DNA from: Bacteroides_E sp964583185
Lineage (GTDB): Bacteria; Bacteroidota; Bacteroidia; Bacteroidales; Bacteroidaceae
Direction: 5' to 3'
Length of the DNA stretch: 64,000 nucleotides
Assembly (NCBI GenBank): GCA_964583185.1
Contig: CAZOVL010000002.1
Location: 1 to 64,000, forward strand
Shown one piece after another: positions 8,918 through 18,706 of the stretch. Made by a program: the position numbers and the translations under genes. The notes beneath the pieces were generated by a model that ran no database searches, was not told the origin of the DNA, and saw nothing but the letters and a program-made list of their open reading frames with translations. How positions within the stretch are numbered: position 1 is the first letter of the stretch; each line of letters opens with the position of its first letter.

Positions 8918-9661
8918 ATGAGAACTTTTGGTTTAATTGGTTTCCCTTTACAACATTCTTTTTCAAAAAGCTTCTTTACTGAAAAATTCAAACAAGAAGA
9001 CATTGAAGCAGAATATCTTAATTTTGAGATTCCTTCTATTGATGAATTTCAGGAGATTTTAGATACACAGCCTCATCTTTGTGGTGTAAATGTTACGCTT
9101 CCCTACAAAGAGCAGATCATACCCTACTTAGATGAATTAGCAGAATCAGCTAAAAAAGTGAAAGCGGTAAATGTGGTACAAATCAGAAGAAATCAAGAAG
9201 GAATAAAAACCATTGGACATAATTCAGACTTATATGGGTTTTATGAATCCATTAAGCCTTTAATTAACCCCAAAGAACATACTAAAGCATTAGTTTTAGG
9301 AACTGGAGGAGCGTCTAAAGCCATCATTCAGGGACTTATTGACTTAAACATTAAACCTCAATTGGTATCCAGAAAAAAACAAGTAGGAGTTTTAACCTAT
9401 GAAGATTTATCGGAGACGATTCTGAATGAATACAAGGTAATTGTAAATTGTACTCCGGTAGGAACATATCCTAATACAAATGATTGTCCTAGTCTTCCTT
9501 ACGATGAAATAACCCCTTCTCATTTATTATACGATTTGGTATATAATCCAGAGGTCACCCTCTTTCTTGAGAAAGGAATAAAACAAGGAGCAAAAACAAT
9601 CAATGGATTACAAATGTTACACTTACAAGCGAAACGATCATGGGAAATCTGGAATACTTAA
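8918..9661 (+). CDS. aroE: Shikimate dehydrogenase
   Basis: AroE reduces 3-dehydroshikimate to shikimate with NADPH in aromatic amino-acid synthesis. The 247-residue protein is a little shorter than E. coli AroE. It has the substrate-binding GFPLQHSFSKSFF near the start, the catalytic lysine K64 in NVTLPYKEQ, the catalytic aspartate D104 in HNSDLYGF, and the nucleotide-binding loop LGTGGASKA. It starts one base after the menG stop, which indicates co-transcription. The pairing with menG makes sense, as both pathways draw on shikimate/chorismate. Confidence 0.95.
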   Translation: MRTFGLIGFPLQHSFSKSFFTEKFKQEDIEAEYLNFEIPSIDEFQEILDTQPHLCGVNVTLPYKEQIIPYLDELAESAKKVKAVNVVQIRRNQEGIKTIGHNSDLYGFYESIKPLINPKEHTKALVLGTGGASKAIIQGLIDLNIKPQLVSRKKQVGVLTYEDLSETILNEYKVIVNCTPVGTYPNTNDCPSLPYDEITPSHLLYDLVYNPEVTLFLEKGIKQGAKTINGLQMLHLQAKRSWEIWNT

Positions 9662-9687
9662 ACAGATAGTATAAATACATAGTAAGA

Positions 9688-10620
9688 ATGAAAAAATGGG
9701 TTCGTTATTTATCTATAATTTGTCTAGTTCTAATCCTATTTTTGGGATTATCGGGGTTCTTTTTTCTTAATTATGCCTTAAAACCGAATGTTAAGCCATA
9801 TAGTTTTGAAAGTGTAAAAGCTCAATACCCTTACATAGCACCTTGGCTAGATAGTATACAAACTCATAAAGCACTAAAGGACACATTCATTATTAATAAA
9901 GAAGGAGTTAAACTCCACGCTTATTATGTTTTAGCCAAACAACCTACTCCCAAAACCGCAGTCTTAATTCACGGATATACAGACAACTCAATTTCTATGT
10001 TTTCCTTAGGCTATATGTACAATCAGGAATTCAACTACAACATTATACTTCCCGATTTACAATACCACGGGGAAAGTGAAGGTTCCATTATCCAGATGGG
10101 ATGGAAAGATAGATTAGACATCCTAGAATGGATAGATTTAGCCCCTACACTACTACGGACAAATCCGGACTTTATTTTACACGGAGTCTCAATGGGGGCA
10201 GCTACCACAATGATGGTTGCCGGAGAAAAAACAGATTCTAATATTAAATGTTTTGTTGAAGACTGTGGCTACACTAGTGTGTGGGATGAATTTTCCGGTG
10301 AAGCAAAAGTACGATTTAACCTCCCATCCTTCCCTATCCTAGACATTACCAGTTGGTTATGCGATGTAATGTATGGTTGGAACTTTAAAGAGGCTTCAGC
10401 CCTTAGAGCCATTAGTCAATGTCATCTCCCTATGCTATTTATTCACGGAGCTAAAGACACTTTCGTTCCTACGGAAATGGTCTATAGACTTTACGATGTA
10501 AAGCCAAAACCAAAAGACTTATGGGTTGTTCCATTGGCTGAACACGCAGTATCTTACAAAAACAACAGGGAGATATATACTGAAAAAGTAGAGAGTTTTA
10601 TTAACTTATATATGAATTGA
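9688..10620 (+). CDS. Alpha/beta hydrolase, membrane-anchored or secreted
   Basis: A 310-residue protein with an N-terminal membrane helix (about residues 8-28), then an alpha/beta hydrolase domain. The oxyanion segment HGYTDNS is near residue 94, the nucleophile serine near 167 in HGVSMGAATTM, the acid in HGAKDTFVP near 256 and the catalytic histidine in AEHAVSY near 284. This suggests an enzyme anchored on the outer face of the inner membrane, acting on an ester or peptide; the substrate is unknown. It is 26 bases after aroE and close before an EamA transporter gene. Confidence 0.85.
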   Translation: MKKWVRYLSIICLVLILFLGLSGFFFLNYALKPNVKPYSFESVKAQYPYIAPWLDSIQTHKALKDTFIINKEGVKLHAYYVLAKQPTPKTAVLIHGYTDNSISMFSLGYMYNQEFNYNIILPDLQYHGESEGSIIQMGWKDRLDILEWIDLAPTLLRTNPDFILHGVSMGAATTMMVAGEKTDSNIKCFVEDCGYTSVWDEFSGEAKVRFNLPSFPILDITSWLCDVMYGWNFKEASALRAISQCHLPMLFIHGAKDTFVPTEMVYRLYDVKPKPKDLWVVPLAEHAVSYKNNREIYTEKVESFINLYMN

Positions 10621-10628
10621 TTTTTGTA

Positions 10629-11522
10629 ATGAAAACTAAACTATTAGCCATTTTTGCTTGTATTTTATGGGGGTCAGCTTTTGCCGGAGCAAAAATAGGT
10701 TTTGAATATACTAGTCCCTTACACCTTTCAGGTATGCGTTTTATGCTAGCCGGAATTTTGCTTATTCCCCTTTTACTCTATCAGAAAATAGATTGGAAAG
10801 CAAGCCTAAAAGAATGGAGGTATATGTTGCTTTTTGGTGTTCTCCAAACCTTTATGCAATATGGTTTATTTTTCTTAGGTCTTAATTTAGTACCTGGAGC
10901 CATTTCAGCCATCATTATTGGTGGTGGTCCTCTTTTTGTTGCTCTTATGGCTCACTTCACCATAAGTGACGAACCCTTAACCAAGCGTAAGAGTTTAGCA
11001 ATAGGACTAGGTATGACAGGTATAATATTTACCAGTCTATCTAAAGGAGGAGTGAGTAGTGTAGATGCCACTCTTTATTTAGGTATTGGGTTATTGATTT
11101 TGAGCAACATTATAGGAGCCTCAACAAATATTATTGTTGCCAAAAACAGAAACAGGGTTTCACCTACTCTCCTAACTGCTTTTGCCAATTTCTCCGGAGG
11201 ATTAATACTCTATATTATCTCATTTTTCACTGAAGAATGGCAAATTAAAAGTTATACCACCGAGTTCTATGTAGCTCTTTTGTGGTTGGCTTTTATACCT
11301 GCTGCCGGTTTCACCATTTGGTTTGGGTTACTCAAGAACCCCAAGATCAAGGTATCAGACTTAAATATATGGAAGTTTATCACTCCTGTAACAGGTGTTG
11401 TACTCAGTTGGCTATTGCTTCCCGATGAAGTTCCGGATGTTTATTCTGTCATCGGAGTGTTAATCATTGCTTTTTCTTTAATAACTTTACAATGGCAACC
11501 CGGCTCTGCAAAAAAGAGCTAA
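10629..11522 (+). CDS. EamA/DMT-family membrane transporter
   Basis: A protein of about 297 residues with ten predicted membrane helices in two repeats, starting MKTKLLAIFACILWGSAFAGAK, which is a typical EamA N-terminus (WGSxF motif). I use the ATG at 10629. An upstream TTG at 10617, overlapping the stop of the hydrolase gene, is in frame but less likely. Members export or import small metabolites such as amino acids and nucleobases; no substrate can be inferred. It is in the phoH-purC run. Confidence 0.87.
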   Translation: MKTKLLAIFACILWGSAFAGAKIGFEYTSPLHLSGMRFMLAGILLIPLLLYQKIDWKASLKEWRYMLLFGVLQTFMQYGLFFLGLNLVPGAISAIIIGGGPLFVALMAHFTISDEPLTKRKSLAIGLGMTGIIFTSLSKGGVSSVDATLYLGIGLLILSNIIGASTNIIVAKNRNRVSPTLLTAFANFSGGLILYIISFFTEEWQIKSYTTEFYVALLWLAFIPAAGFTIWFGLLKNPKIKVSDLNIWKFITPVTGVVLSWLLLPDEVPDVYSVIGVLIIAFSLITLQWQPGSAKKS

Positions 11523-11543
11523 CTAAAAGATACATCAGATATT

Positions 11544-12476
11544 ATGTATATGAAACAAACAACAAAAACGATTCTCATATTCTTGGTTTTAGCATTCAAC
11601 TTGAATGGACTTAAGGCTCAGGAAAAAGCTTATACAATAAAAACATTACCAAATGTACACTTAGGCGATGAACGCCAATACACATCAGACCCCGGAAATA
11701 TTCTGTCCTCTGAATCTAAAGAACAAATTAACAATTGGCTTTACACATTAGAACAAGAAACAGGTATAGAAGTGGCGGTTGCAGTAGTACCTTCCATTGG
11801 CTCTGAAGATTGCTTTGAGTTTGCACACCAACTACTCAATGGTTGGGGCGTTGGAAAAAAAGAAAAAAACAACGGATTGGTCATATTATTGGTTATTGAT
11901 CAACGCTGCATCCAATTCAACACAGGTTATGGACTAGAAGGGATATTACCCGATGCAATAAACAAACGCATACAAATGGAATATATGTATGATGCGTTAA
12001 AAAGTGGAGATTGGGACAAAGGAATGGTACAAGGCGTACAAGCGGTTTATAACCGACTACAAGGTAGTATGGAAAATGATACGGGAGAAGAAGCCACAGA
12101 TCCTTTCATCATCTACTTTTTAATATTCCTCGGGGTATTTTTCTTAATTATAGCTTTTAGTATTTATAGCCTATGGAAAAGCACGAAATGTCCTAATTGT
12201 GGAAAGCATAAGCTACAGCGAACAAATCATCAAATTGTAAGCCGGAAAAATGGCATAAAAATAGAAGATATTACGTATGTTTGCAGAAATTGTGGACACA
12301 CCTTGACACGCAGACAAAAATCGCAAGATGAAAATCACTTTGGTGGTCGTGGTGGAGGTTTTGGAGGCCCTATCATTGGAGGAGGGAGTTTTGGTGGAGG
12401 TCGCGGAGGAGGCTTCTCAGGAGGAAGTTTTGGTGGAGGCCGTGGAGGTGGCGGTGGAGCCGGCACTCGGTTTTAA
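11544..12476 (+). CDS. TPM-domain protein with zinc ribbon and glycine-rich tail (YgcG-like)
   Basis: A 310-residue protein: a signal peptide (cleavage near GLKAQ), a TPM domain (about residues 45-170, with SIGSEDCFEFAHQLLNGWGVG and GLVILL), one membrane helix (about 188-212), a four-cysteine zinc ribbon (CPNCGKHK and CRNCGH, about 217-260), and a glycine-rich tail (about 268-310, with repeats of FGGG). Proteins of this type lie next to LemA proteins in many bacteria, as here, and are thought to act together at the membrane; the function is unknown. An ATG two codons later (11550) is an equally possible start. Confidence 0.9.
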   Translation: MYMKQTTKTILIFLVLAFNLNGLKAQEKAYTIKTLPNVHLGDERQYTSDPGNILSSESKEQINNWLYTLEQETGIEVAVAVVPSIGSEDCFEFAHQLLNGWGVGKKEKNNGLVILLVIDQRCIQFNTGYGLEGILPDAINKRIQMEYMYDALKSGDWDKGMVQGVQAVYNRLQGSMENDTGEEATDPFIIYFLIFLGVFFLIIAFSIYSLWKSTKCPNCGKHKLQRTNHQIVSRKNGIKIEDITYVCRNCGHTLTRRQKSQDENHFGGRGGGFGGPIIGGGSFGGGRGGGFSGGSFGGGRGGGGGAGTRF

Positions 12477-12514
12477 CCCTTTATTTAGTCAAATAATTTA
12501 ATCAATTTATAGAT

Positions 12515-13096
12515 ATGAAAAAATCAGTTATTATAATTTTAGTTATCGTAGGTCTCCTTGTATTATGGGGTATTAGCGGATATAATGGATTAGTTACATC
12601 GGAAGAACAAGTTCAAACACAATGGGCCAATGTGGAAACACAATATCAAAGACGTGGCGACTTAATTCCAAACTTGGTAAACACTGTAAAAGGATATGCT
12701 TCTCACGAAAAAGAAACCTTAAATGAAGTGGTTAATGCCAGAAGCAAGGCCACACAAATCACAGTAAGCCCGGATGATTTAACCCCTGAAAATATAGCTG
12801 AATACCAAAAAGCGCAAGGAGAAGTAAGTGCTGCTTTAGGTAAATTATTAGCTATTTCAGAAAGCTATCCTGATTTAAAAGCAAATCAAAACTTCTTAGA
12901 ACTACAAGCACAATTAGAAGGGACAGAAAACAGAATCAGTGTAGCTCGTAGAGATTTTAATGAAACAGCAAAAAAATACAACACGCTAATTAGAAGGTTT
13001 CCTAAGAACATATTAGCAGGAATGTTTGGGTTCTCTAAAATAAGCTACTTTGAAGCTGAAGCTGGTTCTGAGAAAGCACCAACTGTTGAATTCTAA
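12515..13096 (+). CDS. lemA: LemA-family membrane protein
   Basis: A 193-residue protein with an N-terminal membrane helix (about residues 4-20) and a helical LemA domain outside. The family signature is clear: TQWANVETQYQRRGDLIPNLVNTVKGY, then the coiled-coil-like helices, the RISVARRDFNE segment and YNTLIRRFPKNI. LemA proteins are membrane-anchored, with extracytoplasmic helices; their biochemical role is not established. It pairs with the TPM-domain gene 38 bases upstream and closes the long phoH operon, followed by a hairpin terminator. Confidence 0.95.
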   Translation: MKKSVIIILVIVGLLVLWGISGYNGLVTSEEQVQTQWANVETQYQRRGDLIPNLVNTVKGYASHEKETLNEVVNARSKATQITVSPDDLTPENIAEYQKAQGEVSAALGKLLAISESYPDLKANQNFLELQAQLEGTENRISVARRDFNETAKKYNTLIRRFPKNILAGMFGFSKISYFEAEAGSEKAPTVEF

Positions 13097-13113
13097 ATAA
13101 TACATTCTTTATT

Positions 13114-13144
13114 AATCCTCTAAAGATGATACTTTTAGAGGATT
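13114..13144 (+). terminator. Intrinsic terminator after lemA
   Basis: A stem of about 12 bp (left arm from 13114, right arm 13132-13144; AATCCTCTAAA against TTTAGAGGATT) followed by a T-run. It ends the phoH-lemA operon. Confidence 0.75.
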
Positions 13145-13181
13145 TTTACTTTATATCTATTGAAAGGCAAAGAAAAAGAGG

Positions 13182-13189
13182 TATTTTTG
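13182..13189 (+). promoter_or_regulatory. Promoter -7 box for the purM-prfA operon
   Basis: TATTTTTG fits the Bacteroides -7 consensus and lies 26 bases upstream of the purM start, after the lemA terminator. A TTG about 20 bases further upstream could be part of the -33 box. Confidence 0.55.
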
Positions 13190-13214
13190 TTATCTATCAA
13201 ATACAAACAATAAA

Positions 13215-14384
13215 ATGAACAAACAACGCTATATGATGCGTGGGGTAAGTGCATCAAAAGAAGACGTCCATAATGCAATAAAAAACATAGATAAAGGACT
13301 ATTTCCACAAGCTTTTTGTAAAATCATACCGGATATTTTAGGTGGAGACTCCGATTATTGTAACATTATGCACGCAGATGGTGCAGGTACTAAGTCGTCT
13401 TTGGCTTATCTGTATTGGAAAGAAACAGGAGATTTATCGGTGTGGAAAGGAATAGCTCAAGATGCATTAATAATGAACATAGACGACCTTCTATGTGTGG
13501 GAGCCATTGATAACATATTAGTATCATCTACTATCGGAAGAAATAAACATCTTATCCCAGGAGAGGTAATACAAGCCATTATCCAAGGAACTGATGAACT
13601 GTTAGAAGAATTGCGTTCTATGGGAATTGGTGTATATCCCACAGGAGGAGAAACAGCAGATGTTGGCGATTTAGTTCGGACCATTATTGTTGATAGCACT
13701 GTAACCTGTAGAATGAAACGATCGCAAGTTATTGACAACAAAAACATTAAAGCAGGTGATGTCATTGTGGGGCTAGCCTCTTATGGGCAAGCTACATATG
13801 AAAAAGAATACAACGGAGGCATGGGAAGCAACGGACTTACCTCTGCCCGACACGACATGTTTGCTCATTACTTAGCAGAGAAATACCCTGAGAGCTATGA
13901 TAAAGCAGTACCTAGCGAATTGATTTATTCCGGACAGTTTAAGCTAGAAGATGGTGTGGAAGGTGCTCCTATTAACGCAGGAAAACTAGTTCTCTCTCCT
14001 ACTCGTACTTATGCTCCCATCGTAAAGAAAATAATAGATGCATTACCTCAAGACATTCACGGAATGATTCATTGCACAGGAGGTGCACAAACTAAGATTC
14101 TACACTTCATCAGTGAAAACTTGCGTGTAGTAAAAAACAACTTCCTACCTATTCCTCCTCTATTTAGAGAAATACAAAAACAAAGTCAAACTTCTTGGGA
14201 AGAGATGTACAAGGTGTTCAATATGGGACATCGGATGGAAATTTATCTTCCAAAAGAAAAAGCACAGGAGGTTATTGATATCTCTAATTCCTTTAATGTA
14301 GAAGCACAAATTATTGGACACATTGAAGAAAGTGATAAAAAAGAGCTTCTAATTCAAAGTGAATTTGGAGAGTTTAGTTATTAA
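13215..14384 (+). CDS. purM: Phosphoribosylformylglycinamidine cyclo-ligase (AIR synthase)
   Basis: PurM closes the imidazole ring of AIR from FGAM using ATP. The protein is 389 residues, about 45 longer than E. coli PurM, as is usual in Bacteroidetes. Typical motifs are HADGAGTKSSLAYLYWKETGD, DALIMNIDDLLCVGA and YPTGGETADVGDLVRTI. The C-terminal half has the glycine-rich GMIHCTGGAQTKI. It starts a group purM-prfA-pyrF-HD gene, with prfA nine bases after its stop. Some databases call this branch 'AIR synthase-related', but the active-site motifs support PurM. Confidence 0.93.
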   Translation: MNKQRYMMRGVSASKEDVHNAIKNIDKGLFPQAFCKIIPDILGGDSDYCNIMHADGAGTKSSLAYLYWKETGDLSVWKGIAQDALIMNIDDLLCVGAIDNILVSSTIGRNKHLIPGEVIQAIIQGTDELLEELRSMGIGVYPTGGETADVGDLVRTIIVDSTVTCRMKRSQVIDNKNIKAGDVIVGLASYGQATYEKEYNGGMGSNGLTSARHDMFAHYLAEKYPESYDKAVPSELIYSGQFKLEDGVEGAPINAGKLVLSPTRTYAPIVKKIIDALPQDIHGMIHCTGGAQTKILHFISENLRVVKNNFLPIPPLFREIQKQSQTSWEEMYKVFNMGHRMEIYLPKEKAQEVIDISNSFNVEAQIIGHIEESDKKELLIQSEFGEFSY

Positions 14385-14393
14385 TTTGAGTAT

Positions 14394-15479
14394 ATGAAGG
14401 ATAACAAATTATTAAATAGATTAAATGATTTAGCCATTCGCTTTGAAGAGATAGCTACGCTCATCACTGATCCGAATGTTATTTCCGACCAAAAAAGATT
14501 TGTTCGCTTAACCAAAGAGTACAAAGAGTTGGAGGATATCATGAAGATTCGTACGGAGTATATGCAACATCTCAGTAACATTGAAGAAGGTAAGACTATT
14601 CTAGAGAATGAAAAAGATCACGACCTCAGAGAAATGGCTAAAGAAGAGATGGATAGTAGCCAGACTATACTTCCGGAATTAGAGGAGAAAATAAAACTAC
14701 TATTGATTCCCGAAGACCCTGAAGATGAAAAAAATGCCATTGTTGAAATTCGAGGGGGTACCGGAGGAGATGAAGCAGCTATATTTGCAGGAGATTTATT
14801 CAGAATGTATTCCAGGTATTGTGAGAACAAACGATGGGAGGTAGAGATAAACACACTTAACGAAGGTACTGCCGGAGGATTTAAAGAAATTATCTTTTCG
14901 GTTTCCGGAGACAATGTTTATGGTATTCTTAAATATGAGTCGGGAGTACATCGTGTTCAACGTGTTCCTGAAACAGAATCACAAGGCAGAGTTCATACTT
15001 CTGCAGTGACTGTGGCCGTTTTACCCGAAGCAGATGAAGTAGATGTGGAAATCAATCCTGCTGATTTGGAATATCAAACTGCCCGATCGGGTGGAGCAGG
15101 TGGTCAGCACGTAAATAAAGTTGAAACCAAAGTACAATTAACACATAAGCCAACAGGGGTAGTAGTTGTTTGTGAAGAAGGAAGATCACAACACTCCAAC
15201 CGGGAAAGAGCACTTCAAATATTACGTTCCAGATTATACGAAATGGAATACGAGAAAAGACACAAAGAACGCTCAGAACAAAGACGTTCTTTAGTATCTA
15301 CCGGAGACCGATCGGCTAAAATCAGAACTTATAACTATCCACAGGGAAGAATCACCGATCATCGGATTAACTATACCACGCATAACTTACCCGATTTTAT
15401 GGATGGTAACATACAAGACTTAATCGATCACTTAATTATTGCAGAAAACACAGAACGCTTAAAAGAAAGCGAATTATAA
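14394..15479 (+). CDS. prfA: Peptide chain release factor 1
   Basis: RF1 reads UAA and UAG stop codons and releases the finished protein from the ribosome. The 361-residue protein has the normal length and domain order. The peptidyl-hydrolysis motif GGQ lies near residue 236 in RSGGAGGQHVNKVETKVQ, and the RF1-type segment RVPETESQGRVHTSAVTVAVLPE precedes it. It is between purM (9 bases) and pyrF (15 bases), an order I know from Bacteroides genomes. Identification is firm. Confidence 0.98.
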   Translation: MKDNKLLNRLNDLAIRFEEIATLITDPNVISDQKRFVRLTKEYKELEDIMKIRTEYMQHLSNIEEGKTILENEKDHDLREMAKEEMDSSQTILPELEEKIKLLLIPEDPEDEKNAIVEIRGGTGGDEAAIFAGDLFRMYSRYCENKRWEVEINTLNEGTAGGFKEIIFSVSGDNVYGILKYESGVHRVQRVPETESQGRVHTSAVTVAVLPEADEVDVEINPADLEYQTARSGGAGGQHVNKVETKVQLTHKPTGVVVVCEEGRSQHSNRERALQILRSRLYEMEYEKRHKERSEQRRSLVSTGDRSAKIRTYNYPQGRITDHRINYTTHNLPDFMDGNIQDLIDHLIIAENTERLKESEL

Positions 15480-15494
15480 TACGATTAACAAAAG

Positions 15495-16322
15495 ATGACA
15501 AGAGAAGAGTTATTTCAAAATATACAAAAAAAATCATCCTTCTTATGTGTAGGGTTAGATACCGATTTGAATAAAATCCCTAAACATCTACTCACTGAAG
15601 AAGACCCTGTTTTTGAATTCAACAAAGCCATTATTGATGCAACCGCAGATTATTGCATAGCCTATAAACCCAATTTGGCTTTTTACGAATGCTTAGGAGT
15701 TAAAGGATGGATTTCTTTGGAAAAGACAGTAAATTACATCCGAACAAACTATCCCGATCAATTCATCATAGCAGATGCTAAAAGAGGTGATATAGGTAAT
15801 ACTTCAACAATGTATGCCGCTGCTTTTTTCGAAAAAATGAAGTTTGACGCTATAACTGTTGCTCCATATATGGGAGTAGATAGTGTAAAACCTTTCCTCA
15901 GCTACGAAGAAAAATGGGTTATCTTATTGGCTTTAACAAGCAATAAAGGTTCTAGTGATTTTCAGTTAATTGAGGATCAACAAGGCAATAGACTTTTTGA
16001 ATCGGTATTAAGTAAATCTCAAGAGTGGGGTTCAGAAGAACAACTGATGTATGTGGTTGGTGCAACACAAGGAAAAATGTTTGAGGACATCCGCAAAAAA
16101 GCACCGAATCATTTTCTTTTGGTGCCCGGCGTAGGAGCTCAGGGAGGATCACTCGAGGAGGTATGTAAATATGGTATGAACTCACAATGTGGATTAATAG
16201 TAAACTCTTCACGAGGCATTATTTATGCCGATAGTTCAGAAAACTTTGCACAAGGTGTTCAAAAAGCAGCTCAATCGCTACAACAAGAAATGAAAGTATT
16301 GTTGGAACAATACTTAAGTTAA
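15495..16322 (+). CDS. pyrF: Orotidine 5'-phosphate decarboxylase
   Basis: PyrF turns OMP into UMP, the last step of pyrimidine synthesis. The 275-residue protein belongs to the longer type-2 branch. It has the catalytic block IADAKRGDIGNTS near residues 92-103, the start motif FLCVGLDTDLNKIP and the phosphate-binding VNSSRGIIYA near the C-terminus. It is 15 bases downstream of prfA and five bases upstream of the HD-domain gene. Confidence 0.96.
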   Translation: MTREELFQNIQKKSSFLCVGLDTDLNKIPKHLLTEEDPVFEFNKAIIDATADYCIAYKPNLAFYECLGVKGWISLEKTVNYIRTNYPDQFIIADAKRGDIGNTSTMYAAAFFEKMKFDAITVAPYMGVDSVKPFLSYEEKWVILLALTSNKGSSDFQLIEDQQGNRLFESVLSKSQEWGSEEQLMYVVGATQGKMFEDIRKKAPNHFLLVPGVGAQGGSLEEVCKYGMNSQCGLIVNSSRGIIYADSSENFAQGVQKAAQSLQQEMKVLLEQYLS

Positions 16323-16327
16323 AACCA

Positions 16328-17563
16328 ATGATGTATAAGCGTAGAGTAATTATAGACCCTGTATTTGGGTTCATTACCATTCCCGAGGGACTTCTCTCAA
16401 GAATAGTACAACATCCTTTATTACAACGCTTAACCCGGATTAAACAACTCGGATTATCTTCTGTGGCCTACCCTAGTGCACAGCACACTCGTTTTCAGCA
16501 CTCGTTAGGTGCTTTTCACTTAATGAGTGAAGCCATAGCCCAATTAAGAGCAAAAGGGGTATACATTTTTGATAGTGAGGCAGAAGCCGTTCAAGCAGCA
16601 ATTCTATTGCACGATATAGGACATGGTCCATTTTCTCACGCACTGGAGCACACATTAGCTACAGGCATTACCCACGAAGACATCTCTTTAGCATTAATGG
16701 ATAAAATGAATACAGACTTTAATGGCCAGTTATCACTGGCTATTAAAGTATTTAAAAATGAATATCCCAAACTATTCCTTCATCAATTAGTGAATGGACA
16801 GCTAGATATGGACCGGTTGGATTATTTAAGAAGAGATAGTTTCTATACGGGAGTGACTGAAGGTAATATTGGATCGGCTCGCATCATCAAGATGCTAAAC
16901 ATAAAAGAAGATCAGTTGGTAGTAGACTCTAAAGGAATCTATTCCATTGAAAACTTCTTAATGGCCAGACGATTGATGTATTGGCAAGTATATTTCCATA
17001 AATCTTCCGTCGCCTACGAGAGAATGCTTATTAATACACTTCTAAGAGCTAAAAAACTAGCCAGTCAGGGAGTTGAACTATTCGCTTCTCCTGCTTTACA
17101 TTATTTTCTATACACTGATGTACAGAAAGAGACGTTTTTTGAAACACCGGATGCACTCAACTATTTTACCCAACTAGACGATAATGATATTTGGACTTCA
17201 CTCAAAGTGTGGTGTAGCCATTCGGATAAAATACTATCTCTTTTAAGTCAGGGTATGGTTCATCGTAAACTCTTCAAAGTAAAGGTACAATCGGAACCAA
17301 TAACCTTAAATCAAAAAGAAGAGTTAATAGAACAAATAATAAACAATTTAAATATAACACCGGAACAAGCCCAATACCTGATTGCGTGTGATGGAATAGA
17401 AAAGAATATGTATGATCCGCTAGACGACAGTATAAACATTCTATACGATGATGGGGAGATCAAAAACATAGCCGAAGCATCTGATATGCTCAATGTATCT
17501 CTACTCTCTAAAAGAGCTAAGAAATACTACCTTTGCCACTATAGAATCAACTCGCAAATATAA
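16328..17563 (+). CDS. HD-domain phosphohydrolase (SAMHD1/dGTPase-like)
   Basis: A 411-residue metal-dependent phosphohydrolase. It has the ligands of an HD domain: H in TRFQHSLGAFHLM (about residue 56), the HD pair in LLHDIGHGPFSH (about 95) and a late aspartate in DMDRLDYLRRD (about 160). The last segment and the preceding DPVFGFITIPE are typical of the branch of dNTP triphosphohydrolase-like proteins (YdhJ/SAMHD1 type). The substrate is not known; a dNTP is possible. The start could be either of two adjacent ATGs. It ends the purM operon and is followed by about 100 bases before lpxD. Confidence 0.88.
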   Translation: MMYKRRVIIDPVFGFITIPEGLLSRIVQHPLLQRLTRIKQLGLSSVAYPSAQHTRFQHSLGAFHLMSEAIAQLRAKGVYIFDSEAEAVQAAILLHDIGHGPFSHALEHTLATGITHEDISLALMDKMNTDFNGQLSLAIKVFKNEYPKLFLHQLVNGQLDMDRLDYLRRDSFYTGVTEGNIGSARIIKMLNIKEDQLVVDSKGIYSIENFLMARRLMYWQVYFHKSSVAYERMLINTLLRAKKLASQGVELFASPALHYFLYTDVQKETFFETPDALNYFTQLDDNDIWTSLKVWCSHSDKILSLLSQGMVHRKLFKVKVQSEPITLNQKEELIEQIINNLNITPEQAQYLIACDGIEKNMYDPLDDSINILYDDGEIKNIAEASDMLNVSLLSKRAKKYYLCHYRINSQI

Positions 17564-17665
17564 ATTCTTACTGAACAATAAGGATATATTAAAAAAAAGT
17601 ACGTTATTTGTACATTAATCCCTAAATCTCACAAGGGTTTTTTAACTGAGAGACAAATACATATT

Positions 17666-18703
17666 ATGGAATTTTCAGCAAAGCAAATTGCTTCTTTTAT
17701 TGAAGGAGAAGTATATGGAGATAGGAACGCAACTGTAAATACTTTCGCAAAAATTGAAGAAGCCACACCTGGCTCAATTACCTTCCTTGCTAATCCTAAA
17801 TACACTCACTATATATATAATACAAAGGCAACTATTGTACTCGTAAGTAAAGAGTTTGAACCGGAAGATGAAATTCAAAGTACTTTAATTAGAGTTGACG
17901 ACGTTTACGATAGCTTAGCCAAACTTTTAGCTCTGTACGAGCAACAAAAACCAAAACTAAAAGGGATTGATCCTTTAGCATCTGTAGCACAAAGTGCACA
18001 GATTGGTAAAGATGTTTATATTGCTCCTTTTGTTTGTATAGCAGAGGACGCAGTAATTGGTGATAATACACAAATCTACCCCCATTGTTACATTGGCAGA
18101 GGATCTGTAATTGGAAAAGATTCCATTGTTTATGCTAATGTATCCATCTATCACGACTGTAAAATTGGAGACAACTGCATAATCCACTCCGGAGCAGTTA
18201 TTGGATCAGATGGCTTTGGTTTTGCTCCAACAGCAACAGGATATGACAAGATACCTCAAATAGGAATTGTTGTTATTGAAGATCAGGTAGAAATAGGTGC
18301 CAATACTTGTATTGACCGTGCTACTATGGGCGAAACTAGAATTCATTCGGGTGTTAAATTGGATAATTTAATCCAGATTGCACACAATGGCGTTGTTGGA
18401 TCGCACACCGTAATGGCGGCTCAAGTGGGAGTTGCCGGTTCCACTAAAATAGGTGAATGGTGTATGCTTGGAGGACAAGCAGGTTTAGCCGGACATATAA
18501 AAATAGGAGATCGTGTAGGGATTGGTGCACAAGCAGGTGTTCCCGGAAACGTAAAATCAGGAGAACAAATATTAGGTACTCCTGCATTCGATGGGAAAGG
18601 ATTCTTTAAATCGTCGGCCGTTTTTAAACAGCTACCCGATATGTTTAGAGAAATCAATCAGCTACGGAGAGAATTAAATGAATTAAAAAATAAAACTAAA
18701 TAA
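17666..18703 (+). CDS. lpxD: UDP-3-O-(3-hydroxyacyl)glucosamine N-acyltransferase
   Basis: LpxD adds the second hydroxyacyl chain in lipid A synthesis. The 345-residue protein has the N-terminal LpxD domain (SITFLANPKYTHYIYNTKA), then a left-handed beta-helix of hexapeptide repeats (about residues 100-280) and a C-terminal helix. The catalytic histidine lies near residue 239 in LIQIAHNGVVG. Three bases separate it from lpxC/fabZ, so the three lipid A genes form an operon. Confidence 0.97.
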   Translation: MEFSAKQIASFIEGEVYGDRNATVNTFAKIEEATPGSITFLANPKYTHYIYNTKATIVLVSKEFEPEDEIQSTLIRVDDVYDSLAKLLALYEQQKPKLKGIDPLASVAQSAQIGKDVYIAPFVCIAEDAVIGDNTQIYPHCYIGRGSVIGKDSIVYANVSIYHDCKIGDNCIIHSGAVIGSDGFGFAPTATGYDKIPQIGIVVIEDQVEIGANTCIDRATMGETRIHSGVKLDNLIQIAHNGVVGSHTVMAAQVGVAGSTKIGEWCMLGGQAGLAGHIKIGDRVGIGAQAGVPGNVKSGEQILGTPAFDGKGFFKSSAVFKQLPDMFREINQLRRELNELKNKTK

Positions 18704-18706
18704 GCC